DNA of 64,000 nucleotides, taken from positions 86,301-150,300 of the forward strand of contig JAFADG010000020.1 of NCBI GenBank assembly GCA_023425025.1. The letters run 5' to 3'. The DNA comes from Bacillota bacterium. GTDB taxonomy: Bacteria > Bacillota > Clostridia > Christensenellales > Aristaeellaceae. The stretch's first letter is position 1. Every line of letters begins with the position of its first letter. The notes under the pieces were generated by a model. The model searched no databases and was not told the origin of the DNA. It saw nothing but the letters and a program-made list of their open reading frames with translations. A program made the position numbers and the translations under genes. Below, in pieces: positions 51,409 through 59,984 of this stretch.

Positions 51409-51447
51409 AAAGCGCCCGATTCTGGTTGAAACAGAATCGGGCGCTTT
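51409..51447. terminator. Bidirectional terminator
   Basis: A 16-bp perfect stem (409-424, arm AAAGCGCCCGATTCTG, with 432-447) and a 7-base loop lie between convergent genes, with A-rich left and T-rich right ends. Confidence 0.88.
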
Positions 51448-51462
51448 GCTGTGTTCGAGCTT

Positions 51463-52881
51463 TTATGGGGCGGGGGTGGGATCTTGCACTGGGACCAAAG
51501 GGACAGTGAAGGTGCCCAGGTATTCATCGGTATAGTAACTGTATGCCCGCAGCGTGATGGTATCGGGGATAGTTTCCACAGCGGACCAGAAGGCTGCGTA
51601 ACGGTTCCTTTCAGCGTCTACGCTACCACCTAGGGCACCAGATTCATACGTGCCGCTCAGGGATTGTCCCATGCATTCAATCACGTTCCCCTGAGCGTCC
51701 AACCATTCAAATGCCAGGCCGGGTCCCAATTCACCGCCATCCTCCGGGCGAGTTCCGATGCCCATAGGAAATACGGATTGAATGTCCATATAGGTTGCCA
51801 GATTTGTAAAGGTGACTTTTACGTTTGTCAGCGTCATCTTGTTCTGGGTCACCGGAGTCTGAAGAGCACGTATGTCGGGCTGGGCCGGCTTTTGAAGTGT
51901 GATCCCCACATCGCAGTCGTACAGCTTCTTTCGGTAGTCCTTCGAGCTGTCCGGCCACTCCATGAAATCGGCCTTTAATATCAGCTCCAGGGGATCCTTG
52001 CTGGCCACCTTCTTCAATACGTTTGTAAGATAATCTGGTGCCTGGGTAGGCTCTGCAAGGTCGGCAAGTACAATGTCTGTATCGGGAACGAGCATCTGCA
52101 AGACCGCTTCTTCACCCGGCGGCGGTGTAATCATGTCCGTCTCATTGATTTCCAGCATGGGTAGACCCTTGATTTCCGGCGCGGGAGAGGGGAGGGGGAG
52201 GTTCAGGTTCTCCCAATCCTCCGGTTGCATATCCTCCCAATTGAGCTCATACAGGACTTCGCTGTCCAAACGAATCCGGTACGTAAGTACCAGCACCCCA
52301 TCCGATTCATAGATGGCATCGGCGAGGGAGTGATTTTGTATGCCATATACGCGTGTTCCACGGTCGTCCACTACCAGTTTTCGGCGGGGATCCGTTTTGG
52401 GATCTGTCAGGGGCCGCAGATGAAAACCTGGCCAGCGGCCGTACTCTTTCAGCGGCCATCCGAATGTATCTATAATATTGAGGATCATATCCTTTTCGGG
52501 ATTTTTGAGCTTGTATTCCACCGTCACATAGGCAGTGACGCCGTCATACACGGCATCACGCACCTTAACGGTCAGATCAGGGAAATCGCCGTTGCTTTGA
52601 TGGAGGTCGGTTTGAAGTTCCACACCCGTGCCATCCGCCGGGGCGGAGGTATACATATCAAGCGAGTTTTTGGTGCTGAACACACCGGCGGCAGCCAGGG
52701 CGATGCCGGTCAGCAGAATGAGGCATATCAGCAGCACCAGCGCGGTGCGCAGAGTAAAGCGCTTCATCTTTGGGCCCTCCCTTGTTTTTTTCAGCGTCTT
52801 CTCTACCAGCGTGGAGAAATCGTCGGGTATCGGGCCATACAGCGCCTGCCAGCGTTCCGGGGGGATTTTGTTGTTTTGCAT
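51463..52881 (-). CDS. Membrane protein with DUF4179-like extracytoplasmic region, probable anti-sigma factor (module 1)
   Basis: A 472-residue protein encoded directly behind an ECF sigma factor. The cytoplasmic N-terminus (1-45) includes D-D-F-S-T-L-V-E-K-T-L, a helix that could bind the sigma factor, followed by one membrane span (about 48-70, L-V-L-L-I-C-L-I-L-L-T-G-I-A-L) and a large beta-rich extracytoplasmic region (75-472) with D-A-V-Y-D-G-V-T-A-Y-V-T-V-E-Y typical of DUF4179 proteins. It ends in a Pro/Ala/Thr tail. It probably holds the sigma factor inactive until an envelope signal arrives. ATG 52881 has GGAGG upstream; a longer open frame upstream runs through the sigma gene and is spurious. 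It has a paralogue at 60536. Confidence 0.82.
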   Translation of the reverse strand: MQNNKIPPERWQALYGPIPDDFSTLVEKTLKKTREGPKMKRFTLRTALVLLICLILLTGIALAAAGVFSTKNSLDMYTSAPADGTGVELQTDLHQSNGDFPDLTVKVRDAVYDGVTAYVTVEYKLKNPEKDMILNIIDTFGWPLKEYGRWPGFHLRPLTDPKTDPRRKLVVDDRGTRVYGIQNHSLADAIYESDGVLVLTYRIRLDSEVLYELNWEDMQPEDWENLNLPLPSPAPEIKGLPMLEINETDMITPPPGEEAVLQMLVPDTDIVLADLAEPTQAPDYLTNVLKKVASKDPLELILKADFMEWPDSSKDYRKKLYDCDVGITLQKPAQPDIRALQTPVTQNKMTLTNVKVTFTNLATYMDIQSVFPMGIGTRPEDGGELGPGLAFEWLDAQGNVIECMGQSLSGTYESGALGGSVDAERNRYAAFWSAVETIPDTITLRAYSYYTDEYLGTFTVPLVPVQDPTPAP

Positions 52882-52883
52882 GC

Positions 52884-53342
52884 TCACACCTCCTCCGAAA
52901 GGGCCTGACGCAACAAGAGCCTGGCCCGGCTCAGGCGGGATTTGACCGTTCCACGGGGAATGTTCAGGATGTAGGCGATCTCTTCCTCGCAGGCGCCTTC
53001 CATGTAACGCAGCACAAAGGCGGTGCGAAGTTTTTGCGGCAGGGCGGCGACAGCCTCCCGGAGGGACGCGTCCGGCAGGGATGCACCTAAATCGGGAATG
53101 GGAACAAACGCCTCGCGCCGCGTTTTGCGCAGCAGGGTGCGGCATTCATTGGTGAGCACTTTCAAAAGGAAGGATTTGAACTTGCTTTCATCCCGCAGGC
53201 GGTCTTTGTGCTGCCAGGCTTTGAGGATCGCGTTTTGCACGGCGTCCTGCCGGTCCGCAAGCCTGAATAGCAAGGCATGGCTCACCCGGTACAGGTCGGG
53301 GGTCAGCCGTATGACTTCCGCCTCGAACGATTCTTGTGTCAT
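52884..53342 (-). CDS. ECF-family RNA polymerase sigma factor (module 1)
   Basis: A 152-residue sigma-70-type factor with region 2 (about 10-75; D-R-Q-D-A-V-Q-N-A-I-L-K-A-W-Q-H-K is the core-binding helix) and region 4 (about 95-150; E-E-E-I-A-Y-I-L-N-I-P-R-G-T-V-K-S-R-L-S-R-A-R is the DNA-binding helix-turn-helix). GAGGAGA lies 5 bases from ATG 53342; the stop is 2 bases before the anti-sigma-like gene. An ECF-type promoter (53379-53404) just upstream suggests autoregulation. Confidence 0.9.
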   Translation of the reverse strand: MTQESFEAEVIRLTPDLYRVSHALLFRLADRQDAVQNAILKAWQHKDRLRDESKFKSFLLKVLTNECRTLLRKTRREAFVPIPDLGASLPDASLREAVAALPQKLRTAFVLRYMEGACEEEIAYILNIPRGTVKSRLSRARLLLRQALSEEV

Positions 53343-53378
53343 GTGTGTCTCCTCGCATCGGCGCTGATACGCATATAG

Positions 53379-53404
53379 GACGCGGGATGGAAGGAAAAGG
53401 TTCA
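53379..53404 (-). promoter_or_regulatory. ECF-type promoter of sigma module 1
   Basis: On the minus strand, TGAACCTTTT, then 12 bases, then CGTC (379-382), about 40 bases before the ATG. The spacing TGAACC-N16-CGTC fits extracytoplasmic-function promoters (compare TGAAAC-N16-CGTC). The same layout appears upstream of sigma module 2 (59985-60010). Confidence 0.7.
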
Positions 53405-53417
53405 CTGGAATACAAAA

Positions 53418-53740
53418 AATGGGACTATCGTGCAAATGCTGCATTGTGCATCATGTTATTCAAGAGGAAGGATTTCGCGTCTGCGGACGCGACCAAAGGG
53501 CTTTCCGATCGGTCCGGCCAGCTCAATAGTCGCATTGCGGCGCTAAGCAATCCTCCGTCAGGCTTCGCCTGACACCTCCTTTCAAAAGGAGGCTTGCTTG
53601 CAATGCTTCTTTTCGCTGCCTTCCTGCGCCCTGCCTTCATCCGCCACAGGCGGCGGCAGGGCTTCGGAACCTTTGGGAACCTTCGGACACCGTCTCTTTG
53701 AAGAACTATGCAACGATGCAATTAGCACGCCAGTCCCATT
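53418..53740. mobile_element. 323-bp MITE-like element, family A copy 3, carrying a nested second repeat
   Basis: The ends are 16-bp terminal inverted repeats with 14 matches: AATGGGACTATCGTGC (418-433) and the complement of GCACGCCAGTCCCATT (725-740). The left part matches the family A core (TCGCGTC/GACGCGA, then CCAAAGGGCTTTCCGATC); the right part resumes it (CCTTCGGACACCGTCTC near 53680). Between them, about 53510-53670, lies unrelated repeat material including the two-hairpin module (53549-53597) and CCGCCACAGGCGG. It encodes no protein and fills most of the 464-base gap between sigma module 1 and the iron-type permease. Confidence 0.75.
53549..53597. repeat. Two-hairpin repeat module (family D), second copy
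   Basis: GTCAGGCTTCGCCTGAC (557-573) and CCTCCTTTCAAAAGGAGG (575-592) match the module at 13390-13436, with arm substitutions that preserve pairing. It lies inside the family A element. Confidence 0.75.
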
Positions 53741-53806
53741 ACTTCATGAAATATGGGGATTTTCAAGGGGGTTTATCCCTTGAACAGGGTCCTGAGGGCA
53801 AAGCCC

Positions 53807-55459
53807 CTAGAGTTTGATTTCTTTTTTGCCGCTGACTTTGAAGAACACGGCCAGGGCGATGATGGTGGAGAAGGTCAGGATCGAGGAGATGGCGGCGGCG
53901 ATGCCGTCGTTGCCGCGGATGATCTGGGAATAGATTTCCAGGGTCATGGTCTTGGTGTGGGTGGTGTACAGGATGATGGAGGTGGAAAGCTCGGTGATGA
54001 TCATGATCCAGCTGAGGATCGCACCGGAGATGACGCCGGGCAGCATCATGGGCACGGTGACCTTGAAGAAGGTCTTCATGTTGGACGCGCCCAGGCTGAT
54101 GGAGGCCTCCTCAATGGAAGGGCTGATCTGCTGCAGGATGGCCGAGGAGGAGCGCACTGTATAGGGCAGCCGGCGGATGACGTAGCTTAGGATCATGATA
54201 AACGCCGTCTGGCTGAAATACAGGGGCTTTTTGCTGAAGGCCATCAAAAGCGCGATGCCCAGGATGGAGCCGGCCACGGTTTCCGGGAACATGGTGGTCA
54301 CGTCCAGCGCGCTGTTTAAGGCGCTCCGCCGCCGTACCACCACGTACGCGATGAGTATGGCCACCACCACGATCACGGCGATGGAAGCAAAACCGAGCAC
54401 ATACGTGTTGATGATGGACCGGCCCACGGTGGTAAAGGCATCTACATAGCTGTTTAGGGAAAAGCCCGGGACAAACAGCTTGCCGCTGGTCTTGCGGAAG
54501 GAGGAGTAGATGACGTACAGCTGCGGCAGCATGGCGACGGCCACGACGGCATAGCAGTACAGGTGCGCAAGAACCGCGCCGACGCCCTTTAATTTTTTGG
54601 GCTGGATGGGATGCAGCGCGTTCATGGAGAACTGCTTGCGGCTGACCACCAGCTTCTGAAACAGAAAGACGCCGGTGGTAATGACCACCGCCACAATGGA
54701 AATGGCCGCGGCCAGGCCGTCGTTGCCGCCAACCTCGCCCATGAACTCGTTGTATACCAATACCGGCAGGGTCATGTACCCTTCACCGATCAGGCGCGGG
54801 GTGCCGTAGTCGGCAAAGGTGCGCATGAACACCATCAGCGCGCCGGCCAGCAGCGTGGGCATCAACAGCGGCAGCACGATTTTGAACATCTTGCGCACGC
54901 CGGTGCAGCCCATGGATTCGGAGGCCTCAATGAGGGAATTGTCCATATTCTTGAACGCGCCGGATACGAACATGTACACCAGCGAGTACAATTGCAGCGA
55001 CATCACCAGCACGATGCCGGGAAAGCCATAGATATCGGGCAGCGTAAAGCCGATGGTTTCGCGCAGGAAGCCGGTTACCGAGCCGCCGCGGCCAAAGAGC
55101 ATGATCCAGGAATAGGCGCCGATAAACGGCGCGGACATGGAGGATACCAGCACCAGGATTTCCAGCATGGCCTTGCCGCGGATCTGGTACACGGCCATCA
55201 GGTAGGCCAGGGGCGTAGCCAGCAGCACGGAGAACAGCGTTACCGACAGCGTGACCTTGAAGCTGTTGCCCATGGCCCGAAGGTAGTAAACCTTGGAGAA
55301 AATGCGCTGGAAGTACTCCAGGGAAAAGACGCCTTCCTTGCCCATTACGCTTTGGGAAAGCAGCGTGAACAAGGGGTAAAGCAGGAACAGGGCATACAGC
55401 AGCATGGCGCCGATGGAGATAAACAGCCACACTTCCCAGCGGACGGCCTTAGCGCGCAT
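53807..55459 (-). CDS. ABC transporter permease with two fused membrane domains (ferric iron/phosphonate type)
   Basis: A 550-residue permease containing two BPD-type membrane domains in one chain (about 12 spans), as in FbpB/ThiP/PhnV-like fused systems. EAA loops are visible in each half: E-A-S-E-S-M-G-C-T-G-V-R-K-M-F-K-I-V-L-P-L near residue 185 and E-A-S-I-S-L-G-A-S-N-M-K-T-F-F-K-V-T-V-P near residue 465. ATG 55459 lies within the end of the ATPase gene (11-base overlap); a longer start upstream is unlikely. It is last in the order binding protein, ATPase, permease. Confidence 0.9.
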   Translation of the reverse strand: MRAKAVRWEVWLFISIGAMLLYALFLLYPLFTLLSQSVMGKEGVFSLEYFQRIFSKVYYLRAMGNSFKVTLSVTLFSVLLATPLAYLMAVYQIRGKAMLEILVLVSSMSAPFIGAYSWIMLFGRGGSVTGFLRETIGFTLPDIYGFPGIVLVMSLQLYSLVYMFVSGAFKNMDNSLIEASESMGCTGVRKMFKIVLPLLMPTLLAGALMVFMRTFADYGTPRLIGEGYMTLPVLVYNEFMGEVGGNDGLAAAISIVAVVITTGVFLFQKLVVSRKQFSMNALHPIQPKKLKGVGAVLAHLYCYAVVAVAMLPQLYVIYSSFRKTSGKLFVPGFSLNSYVDAFTTVGRSIINTYVLGFASIAVIVVVAILIAYVVVRRRSALNSALDVTTMFPETVAGSILGIALLMAFSKKPLYFSQTAFIMILSYVIRRLPYTVRSSSAILQQISPSIEEASISLGASNMKTFFKVTVPMMLPGVISGAILSWIMIITELSTSIILYTTHTKTMTLEIYSQIIRGNDGIAAAISSILTFSTIIALAVFFKVSGKKEIKL

Positions 55460-56555
55460 CGCTGACCACCCCCGCGGTAAGGCTTTGCAAGCCACTCTCT
55501 TTGAAAACGTTGATCTTGTCCAGCTTCAGCCCCAGCCGCACCTTGGTGCCGTTTTCCAGAATGCTGGAGATGGAGCTTTCCTCTACGATTTCCGCCGTAT
55601 CGCCATTGTACAGCTTGATAAAATAGGTGGTGTTCAGGCCCAGGAACACGCTGGAGAGGATTTCGCCCTCAATGCCCTCGCCGCCGCTTTGCAGTATGAA
55701 TTCTTCCGGGCGGATGGATACCTTCACCTTTTGAGCTTTGGTTTGGGCGGAAGCAAGGTAATCGTAAGGCACCTTGCAGCCGTTGCCAAAGGTGATCCGC
55801 GGCTGCCCGTTTTCAACATCCAGTTCCGCGTCCAGGGTGTTGCTGCGGCCGATGAAGTTGGCCACAAACAGGTTCGCCGGCCGCTGGTAAATGGCCTTGG
55901 GCGTTCCCACCTGCTGGATGACGCCCTTGTCCATGACCGCGATGCGGTCAGAGACAGCCATGGCCTCTTCCTGGTCGTGGGTCACATAGACGGTGGTGAT
56001 GCCCACCTCTTTTTGAATCAGCTTGATGGCGTTGCGCATTTCAATGCGCAGCTTGGCGTCCAGGTTGGAAAGGGGCTCATCCATCAAAAGCACGCTGGGA
56101 TGGATGACGATGGCCCTGGCCAGCGCCACGCGCTGCTGCTGGCCGCCGGAAAGCCGGTCGGGCATGCGGGAGGCGAATTCGGTGATTTTCACCGTTTCCA
56201 GAATCGCGTCCACCTTCTGCTGGATTTCCTTTTTGGAAAGGCCCCGGTTCTCCAGGCCAAAGCCCACATTCTGCCGGACGGTCATGTGCGGGAACACGGC
56301 GTAGTTCTGGAACACCATGCCAATGTTGCGTTTGGCCGGCGGGATATCGTTGATGACCTGCCGGTCAAAGGCAATTTGACCGCCTTCGATGCTGTTGAAG
56401 CCGGCCACCATGCGCAAAAGGGTGGTCTTGCCGCAGCCGGAAGGGCCCAGCAGCGTGAAGAATTCACCCTTGTGCACGGTTAAGGATAAGTCCGGAATAA
56501 TCACATTGTCGCCATACTTTTTGACGACATCCGTAAAAGTAATCGATACGCTCAA
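55449..56555 (-). CDS. ABC transporter ATPase with TOBE domain (ferric iron/phosphonate type)
   Basis: A 368-residue ATPase of the FbpC/PotA class. Walker A G-P-S-G-C-G-K-T-T is about 38-46, the Q-loop is F-Q-N-Y-A-V-F-P-H-M, the signature is L-S-G-G-Q-Q-Q-R, Walker B is V-L-L-M-D-E-P-L-S-N-L-D, and the switch is T-H-D-Q-E-E-A. The C-terminal ~120 residues form the TOBE-type regulatory domain. The start is TTG 56555 with AAAGGAG 8 bases upstream; a longer open frame upstream crosses the repeat-filled gap and is not credible. It overlaps the permease start by 11 bases. Confidence 0.92.
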   Translation of the reverse strand: MSVSITFTDVVKKYGDNVIIPDLSLTVHKGEFFTLLGPSGCGKTTLLRMVAGFNSIEGGQIAFDRQVINDIPPAKRNIGMVFQNYAVFPHMTVRQNVGFGLENRGLSKKEIQQKVDAILETVKITEFASRMPDRLSGGQQQRVALARAIVIHPSVLLMDEPLSNLDAKLRIEMRNAIKLIQKEVGITTVYVTHDQEEAMAVSDRIAVMDKGVIQQVGTPKAIYQRPANLFVANFIGRSNTLDAELDVENGQPRITFGNGCKVPYDYLASAQTKAQKVKVSIRPEEFILQSGGEGIEGEILSSVFLGLNTTYFIKLYNGDTAEIVEESSISSILENGTKVRLGLKLDKINVFKESGLQSLTAGVVSDAR

Positions 56556-56570
56556 GGGCGACGCTCCTTT

Positions 56571-56815
56571 ACATGTGCGGAAATTGGAAAGGGCATGCCT
56601 GGCAAGGGATATCAGGCATGCCCCGGCGTATCGGCAAAGTGACAAAGCTGCTTTGCCGAGTTTTTCCCTCGCTGCTACTTTCAAAGCGCTGCGCGCTTTT
56701 GCGGCCGTTTGCTCGGGCAAGGAAGGAATTTCTTCGAAGTTCCTGCGCAAATCAGCGCGCATGCCGCTGACTTGCAAAACTCGTGAAAAGCGCGTTAGCG
56801 ATTTTCACGAAACGG
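56571..56815. repeat. Multi-hairpin repeat (family B) between binding-protein and ATPase genes
   Basis: At least four hairpins fill this gap: GGGCATGCCTG/CAGGCATGCCC (591-623), CGGCAAAG/CTTTGCCG (632-658), a GTCAGCG/CGCTGA hairpin centred on GGCATGCG, and TCGTGAAAA...TTTTCACGA (781-810). Read on the minus strand, the element starts immediately after the binding-protein stop codon. The last hairpin and the GC palindrome recur in the same order at 63227-63310. Confidence 0.72.
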
Positions 56816-57817
56816 TCAAATACCCATCATGATATCCTGTACCTTCTCCTTGAGTTCCGCGGTATGGCTGGTGACATAGTCGGAATCTTCAAAGATCAGC
56901 TGGATGTCGGCCATGGGGGTCATGTATTCATTGCCGGCTTCCACAACGCGGATGGGGCGGCTGGTGGTGTTCTCGGCCAGGAAAACCTGGGCTTCTTCGG
57001 AGAGCATGAAGTCCACAAACGCCTGGGCATTTTCAAGGTTCTTGGCGTTCTTCACGATGCCGATCTGGGCGGGCAGGAAGACGGTGCCTTCCACGGGATA
57101 CACGATCTTGATGTTGGTTGCGCCGTCCTTCAAAAGGGTGACGCAGGGGTCTTCATAGGTGAGGCCCACGACGTATTCGCCGTTGTACACGCCCTTGTAC
57201 ACCGCGCTGGAGGAGCTGACGACTTTGCCGTTGATGTTCTTGAAGAGGTTCTCCACGTAGGTCCAGGCTTCTTCGGACTCATAGCCGCCCATGGCCAGCA
57301 GCATGTTGGTCAGCTGGCAGAAGGCGGAAGAGGAGGCGGTGGGGTCGGCGGTGACGATCTTGTCCTTCAGTTCGGGCTTCAAAAGATCGGCATAGCCGGT
57401 GACTTCAATGCCCAGGCCGGCCAGCAGCTCGGTGTTCACCAGCAGTACGGAGCCGTCCACGGTATAGTTGGTGCAATAGCCCAGCTTGTTTTGGTATTCG
57501 GGCATCAGGTTCGCGTCTTCGGGAGACACATACTCCTGGAACAGGTCCTTGTTGGCCACGTAGTTGGCCAGGGAGCCGCCGTACATCAGGTCAAAGGTGG
57601 GGTTTTCGATTTCGGTGCCGATGCGCTTCATGGCATCGCCGGTTCCCAGAGATTCCACCGTGACCTTGATGCCGGTCTTTTCCTCAAACGTTTTGATGAT
57701 GGACAGCAGGCCATCGCTGTTGGGGGAGACGATAAACAGTTCGCCCTCGGCCAGCGCGGCGGATGCAAGACCAAGTACCAGGACGGCTGCCAGCAGGATG
57801 GAAAGAAGCCTTTTCAT
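56816..57817 (-). CDS. ABC transporter substrate-binding protein, ferric iron/2-aminoethylphosphonate type
   Basis: A 333-residue exported binding protein of the FbpA/AfuA-like family. The signal peptide (1-23) ends A-A-L-A-E with no lipobox cysteine. Mature features: L-F-I-V-S-P-N-S-D-G-L-L, F-E-E-K-T-G-I-K-V, F-D-L-M-Y-G-G, V-D-G-S-V-L-L-V-N-T, T-A-D-P-T-A-S-S-S-A, Y-P-V-E-G-T-V-F-L-P-A-Q-I-G-I-V. Family members carry ferric iron, phosphonates or phosphoglycerate; the substrate is undetermined. GGAGGG lies 9 bases before ATG 57817. Separated from the ATPase gene by the family B multi-hairpin element. Confidence 0.9.
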   Translation of the reverse strand: MKRLLSILLAAVLVLGLASAALAEGELFIVSPNSDGLLSIIKTFEEKTGIKVTVESLGTGDAMKRIGTEIENPTFDLMYGGSLANYVANKDLFQEYVSPEDANLMPEYQNKLGYCTNYTVDGSVLLVNTELLAGLGIEVTGYADLLKPELKDKIVTADPTASSSAFCQLTNMLLAMGGYESEEAWTYVENLFKNINGKVVSSSSAVYKGVYNGEYVVGLTYEDPCVTLLKDGATNIKIVYPVEGTVFLPAQIGIVKNAKNLENAQAFVDFMLSEEAQVFLAENTTSRPIRVVEAGNEYMTPMADIQLIFEDSDYVTSHTAELKEKVQDIMMGI

Positions 57818-57882
57818 GGTTACATGCCCTCCGATTGATGTGAATTCAGGGAATCTTACACAAACCTCCCTGTTCACTTACA

Positions 57883-57911
57883 ATTATAATACACAATTCT
57901 TACATACACAA
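57883..57911 (-). promoter_or_regulatory. Promoter of the iron-type ABC operon with 15-bp-spaced direct repeats
   Basis: On the minus strand, TTGTGT (906-911) and TATAAT (883-888) are 17 bases apart. The 9-mer ATACACAAT (plus strand) occurs twice, at 889-897 and 904-912, overlapping the -35 and spacer, a likely regulator-binding site. Confidence 0.7.
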
Positions 57912-57945
57912 TATAATGTGCAGGCGCTGCGCCAAAAAAGAAAAG

Positions 57946-57973
57946 GAATGCCTGCCCGGGATGGGCGGCATTC
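57946..57973 (-). terminator. Terminator of the cca gene
   Basis: GAATGCC-T-GCCC...GGGC-GGCATTC (946-973) forms a stem with one bulged base. On the minus strand it is followed by CTTTTCTTTTTT. Confidence 0.75.
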
Positions 57974-57993
57974 AAAAAAGGAAGGGGATGGTT

Positions 57994-59343
57994 TCACTTG
58001 CTGCCAGCCGGCCTTGCGTTTATTCTTGACGCCTCTTCCAGCAAAACGCTCTTTTCGTTTTCCAGCCTGCCCTCCATCACCCTTTTCAGGAGAGCTTGAA
58101 GCAGTTCGCCCAGCTGCTTTCCGGGCGCAACGCCCATGGCAGCCAAATCATTGCCGGTGACGGCCAGGTCTTTTAATCGGTAGGGAAGGCCGCTTTCCAA
58201 AACAGTATTCAGGCAGGCTTCCAGGCGGTCGATATCATCAAGCTTTGCCTGCCGTTTGTCGGGGTGCTGGGCCGCGGCGTCGGCCCGTTTTACGGGCAGC
58301 AGCTGCCGCAGCCTTTCTTCGCCGATGCGGTTCAGCCACTTGAGCACATTCTTTTGCCGGGCCGGAATGGTGGCGTCGTGAAACAGGACCAATTCCTCCA
58401 CCGCACGGCGGGTCTGATTGTCAAACCGCAGTCTTTCCAAAACGGCCTTGGCGATTTTCAAGCTGACCTCGGGGTGACCGTAAAAGTGGCCTACGCCTTT
58501 CTCGTCCACAAAATAACAGGCGGGTTTACCCGCATCGTGCAAAAGCATGGTCAGCCGGAGCACGGGGTCCCGGGGCGCGGCCGCTATGGCCGCCAGCGTA
58601 TGCTCCCACACATCCAGGTAGTGGTAGGGGTTGCGCTGGTCAAGGCCCCGCATGGGCGCAAGCTCCGGCAGGAACACAAACGCTACCTGTGCGAAGGCGC
58701 GCAATATCTCCGCCGCGCCGATGCCGGAAAGCAGGCGCAAAAGCTCTTCCCGTACGCGCTCGGGGGCAATCAAACGCAAGCGCTCCTTGCACGCAAGCAG
58801 CGCTTGCGCGGTTTGTTCTTCAATGGCAAAGCCATAGGTGGCCGCAAAGCGCATGGCGCGCAGGATGCGCAGCGCGTCCTCCTGAAAGCGCATATTCGCG
58901 TCGCCGACGCAGCGGATGATTTTGTTCTTCAGGTCTTCTTCCCCGCCGAAAGCGTCAAACAGCCCCCTTTTAGGATGATAGGCCATGGCGTTGACCGTGA
59001 AGTCGCGGCGGCTCAAATCATCCTGCACATGGCTGACAAAATCAACGGTGTCCGGGCGGCGGCTGTCGGTATAAGCCCCTTCCGTGCGGTAGGTGGTCAC
59101 CTCGTAGGGCTCGCCTTCATACATGACCGTCACCGTGCCGTGCTTGATGCCTGTTTCAATCACCCGCCGGGCGGCAAAAACGGCCAGCGTCTGCTCCGGC
59201 CTTGCGTTGGTGCAAATATCCCAATCGTGGGGGAGAAGGCCCAGCAGGCTGTCCCGCACGCAGCCGCCGACCGCCCAGGCCTCAAAGCCGGCGATTTCAA
59301 GCTGTTCGATGATAAATGCGGCGCCGCGGGGAAGCGTCATCAT
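57994..59343 (-). CDS. cca: CCA tRNA nucleotidyltransferase with HD domain
   Basis: A 449-residue class II nucleotidyltransferase that adds or repairs the 3' CCA of tRNA. The catalytic core has V-G-G-C-V-R-D-S-L-L-G (about 25-35), the metal-binding D-W-D-I-C-T-N-A, then D-D-L-S-R-R-D-F-T-V-N-A-M-A (about 108-121), and the nucleotide-selecting region E-D-A-L-R-I-L-R-A-M-R-F-A. An HD domain follows (M-L-L-H-D-A-G-K-P near 265), the longer form with possible phosphohydrolase activity. ATG 59343; the gene appears monocistronic. Confidence 0.95.
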   Translation of the reverse strand: MMTLPRGAAFIIEQLEIAGFEAWAVGGCVRDSLLGLLPHDWDICTNARPEQTLAVFAARRVIETGIKHGTVTVMYEGEPYEVTTYRTEGAYTDSRRPDTVDFVSHVQDDLSRRDFTVNAMAYHPKRGLFDAFGGEEDLKNKIIRCVGDANMRFQEDALRILRAMRFAATYGFAIEEQTAQALLACKERLRLIAPERVREELLRLLSGIGAAEILRAFAQVAFVFLPELAPMRGLDQRNPYHYLDVWEHTLAAIAAAPRDPVLRLTMLLHDAGKPACYFVDEKGVGHFYGHPEVSLKIAKAVLERLRFDNQTRRAVEELVLFHDATIPARQKNVLKWLNRIGEERLRQLLPVKRADAAAQHPDKRQAKLDDIDRLEACLNTVLESGLPYRLKDLAVTGNDLAAMGVAPGKQLGELLQALLKRVMEGRLENEKSVLLEEASRINARPAGSK

Positions 59344-59417
59344 GCACTCACGTCCTCAAGCTGGTTTTGTTCAGTATACCACGATATCGCACGATCTACC
59401 ATCCGCTTTGGCCGCGG

Positions 59418-59445
59418 CAAAAAAAGAACCCCGGCAATGCCGGGG
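59418..59445 (-). terminator. Terminator of the small membrane-protein gene
   Basis: CCCCGGC (429-435) pairs with GCCGGGG (439-445) across a 3-base loop; on the minus strand it is followed by TTCTTTTTTT. Confidence 0.8.
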
Positions 59446-59459
59446 CGCAAAGAACATCG

Positions 59460-59849
59460 TTATTCAGCAGGCTTTTCTTCCATGGCTGGCTCTGTGGCTT
59501 CAGCCTCCACCAGCACAAACCCTCCATGCCTGAGCAGGAACCATTCCTTGGCCATGTCCAGCACCAGGCCCAGCAAGGCGACAAAGGCAACGGCAATCAA
59601 TATGTATACCCAAAGAAACATCTGGCCAATAAAAACATCCCGGCCCAGCCGTACGGCAAAAATAGCGGCCAGCAGCAAAGCCCAAATCAGCGCATCCCAA
59701 AGCTTGTAGGCGGGCTTTTTTACAAACCGGATGTCCCCGCCGCAATGAGCGCAGCGCAGCGTTTGCTGGAGAATGCCATCCTTTTGAAAATACCGCCTGA
59801 GGAATTCCCCGAAGCGGATGTCCGGTTTGTGCACACAGTTTTCGCTCAC
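59460..59849 (-). CDS. Small membrane protein with N-terminal zinc-ribbon-like pair
   Basis: About 129 residues, family not recognised. The N-terminal part (1-45) contains C-A-H-C-G-G-D, half of a zinc-ribbon pattern, and an earlier Cys-His pair (N-C-V-H-K). Two membrane helices follow (about 52-72, A-L-I-W-A-L-L-L-A-A-I-F-A, and 78-100, F-L-W-V-Y-I-L-I-A-V-A-F-V-A-L-L-G-L), then a short acidic tail. I placed the start at GTG 59849 because AAGGGGG lies about 9 bases upstream; an earlier ATG in the same frame has no ribosome site. Confidence 0.6.
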   Translation of the reverse strand: MSENCVHKPDIRFGEFLRRYFQKDGILQQTLRCAHCGGDIRFVKKPAYKLWDALIWALLLAAIFAVRLGRDVFIGQMFLWVYILIAVAFVALLGLVLDMAKEWFLLRHGGFVLVEAEATEPAMEEKPAE

Positions 59850-59984
59850 CCGGGATGCCCCCTTTTGCTCTCTTTTGCAGGATGACACCATCATACGCCA
59901 AATTTGTATGCTTGTCCAGAATTTCCCTAAATAATGGCGAGACATATACAGACACACAGAATTTTCAAAATCGGGCGTGATCAT

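Noticed and set aside
52882..53145. Upstream extension of the module 1 anti-sigma-like gene
   Set aside because: It runs out of frame through the sigma factor coding region and lacks a ribosome site; ATG 52881 has GGAGG at the right distance.
53418..53740. CRISPR array
   Set aside because: The repeats are palindromic modules in few copies with no regular spacers, and no cas genes are present.
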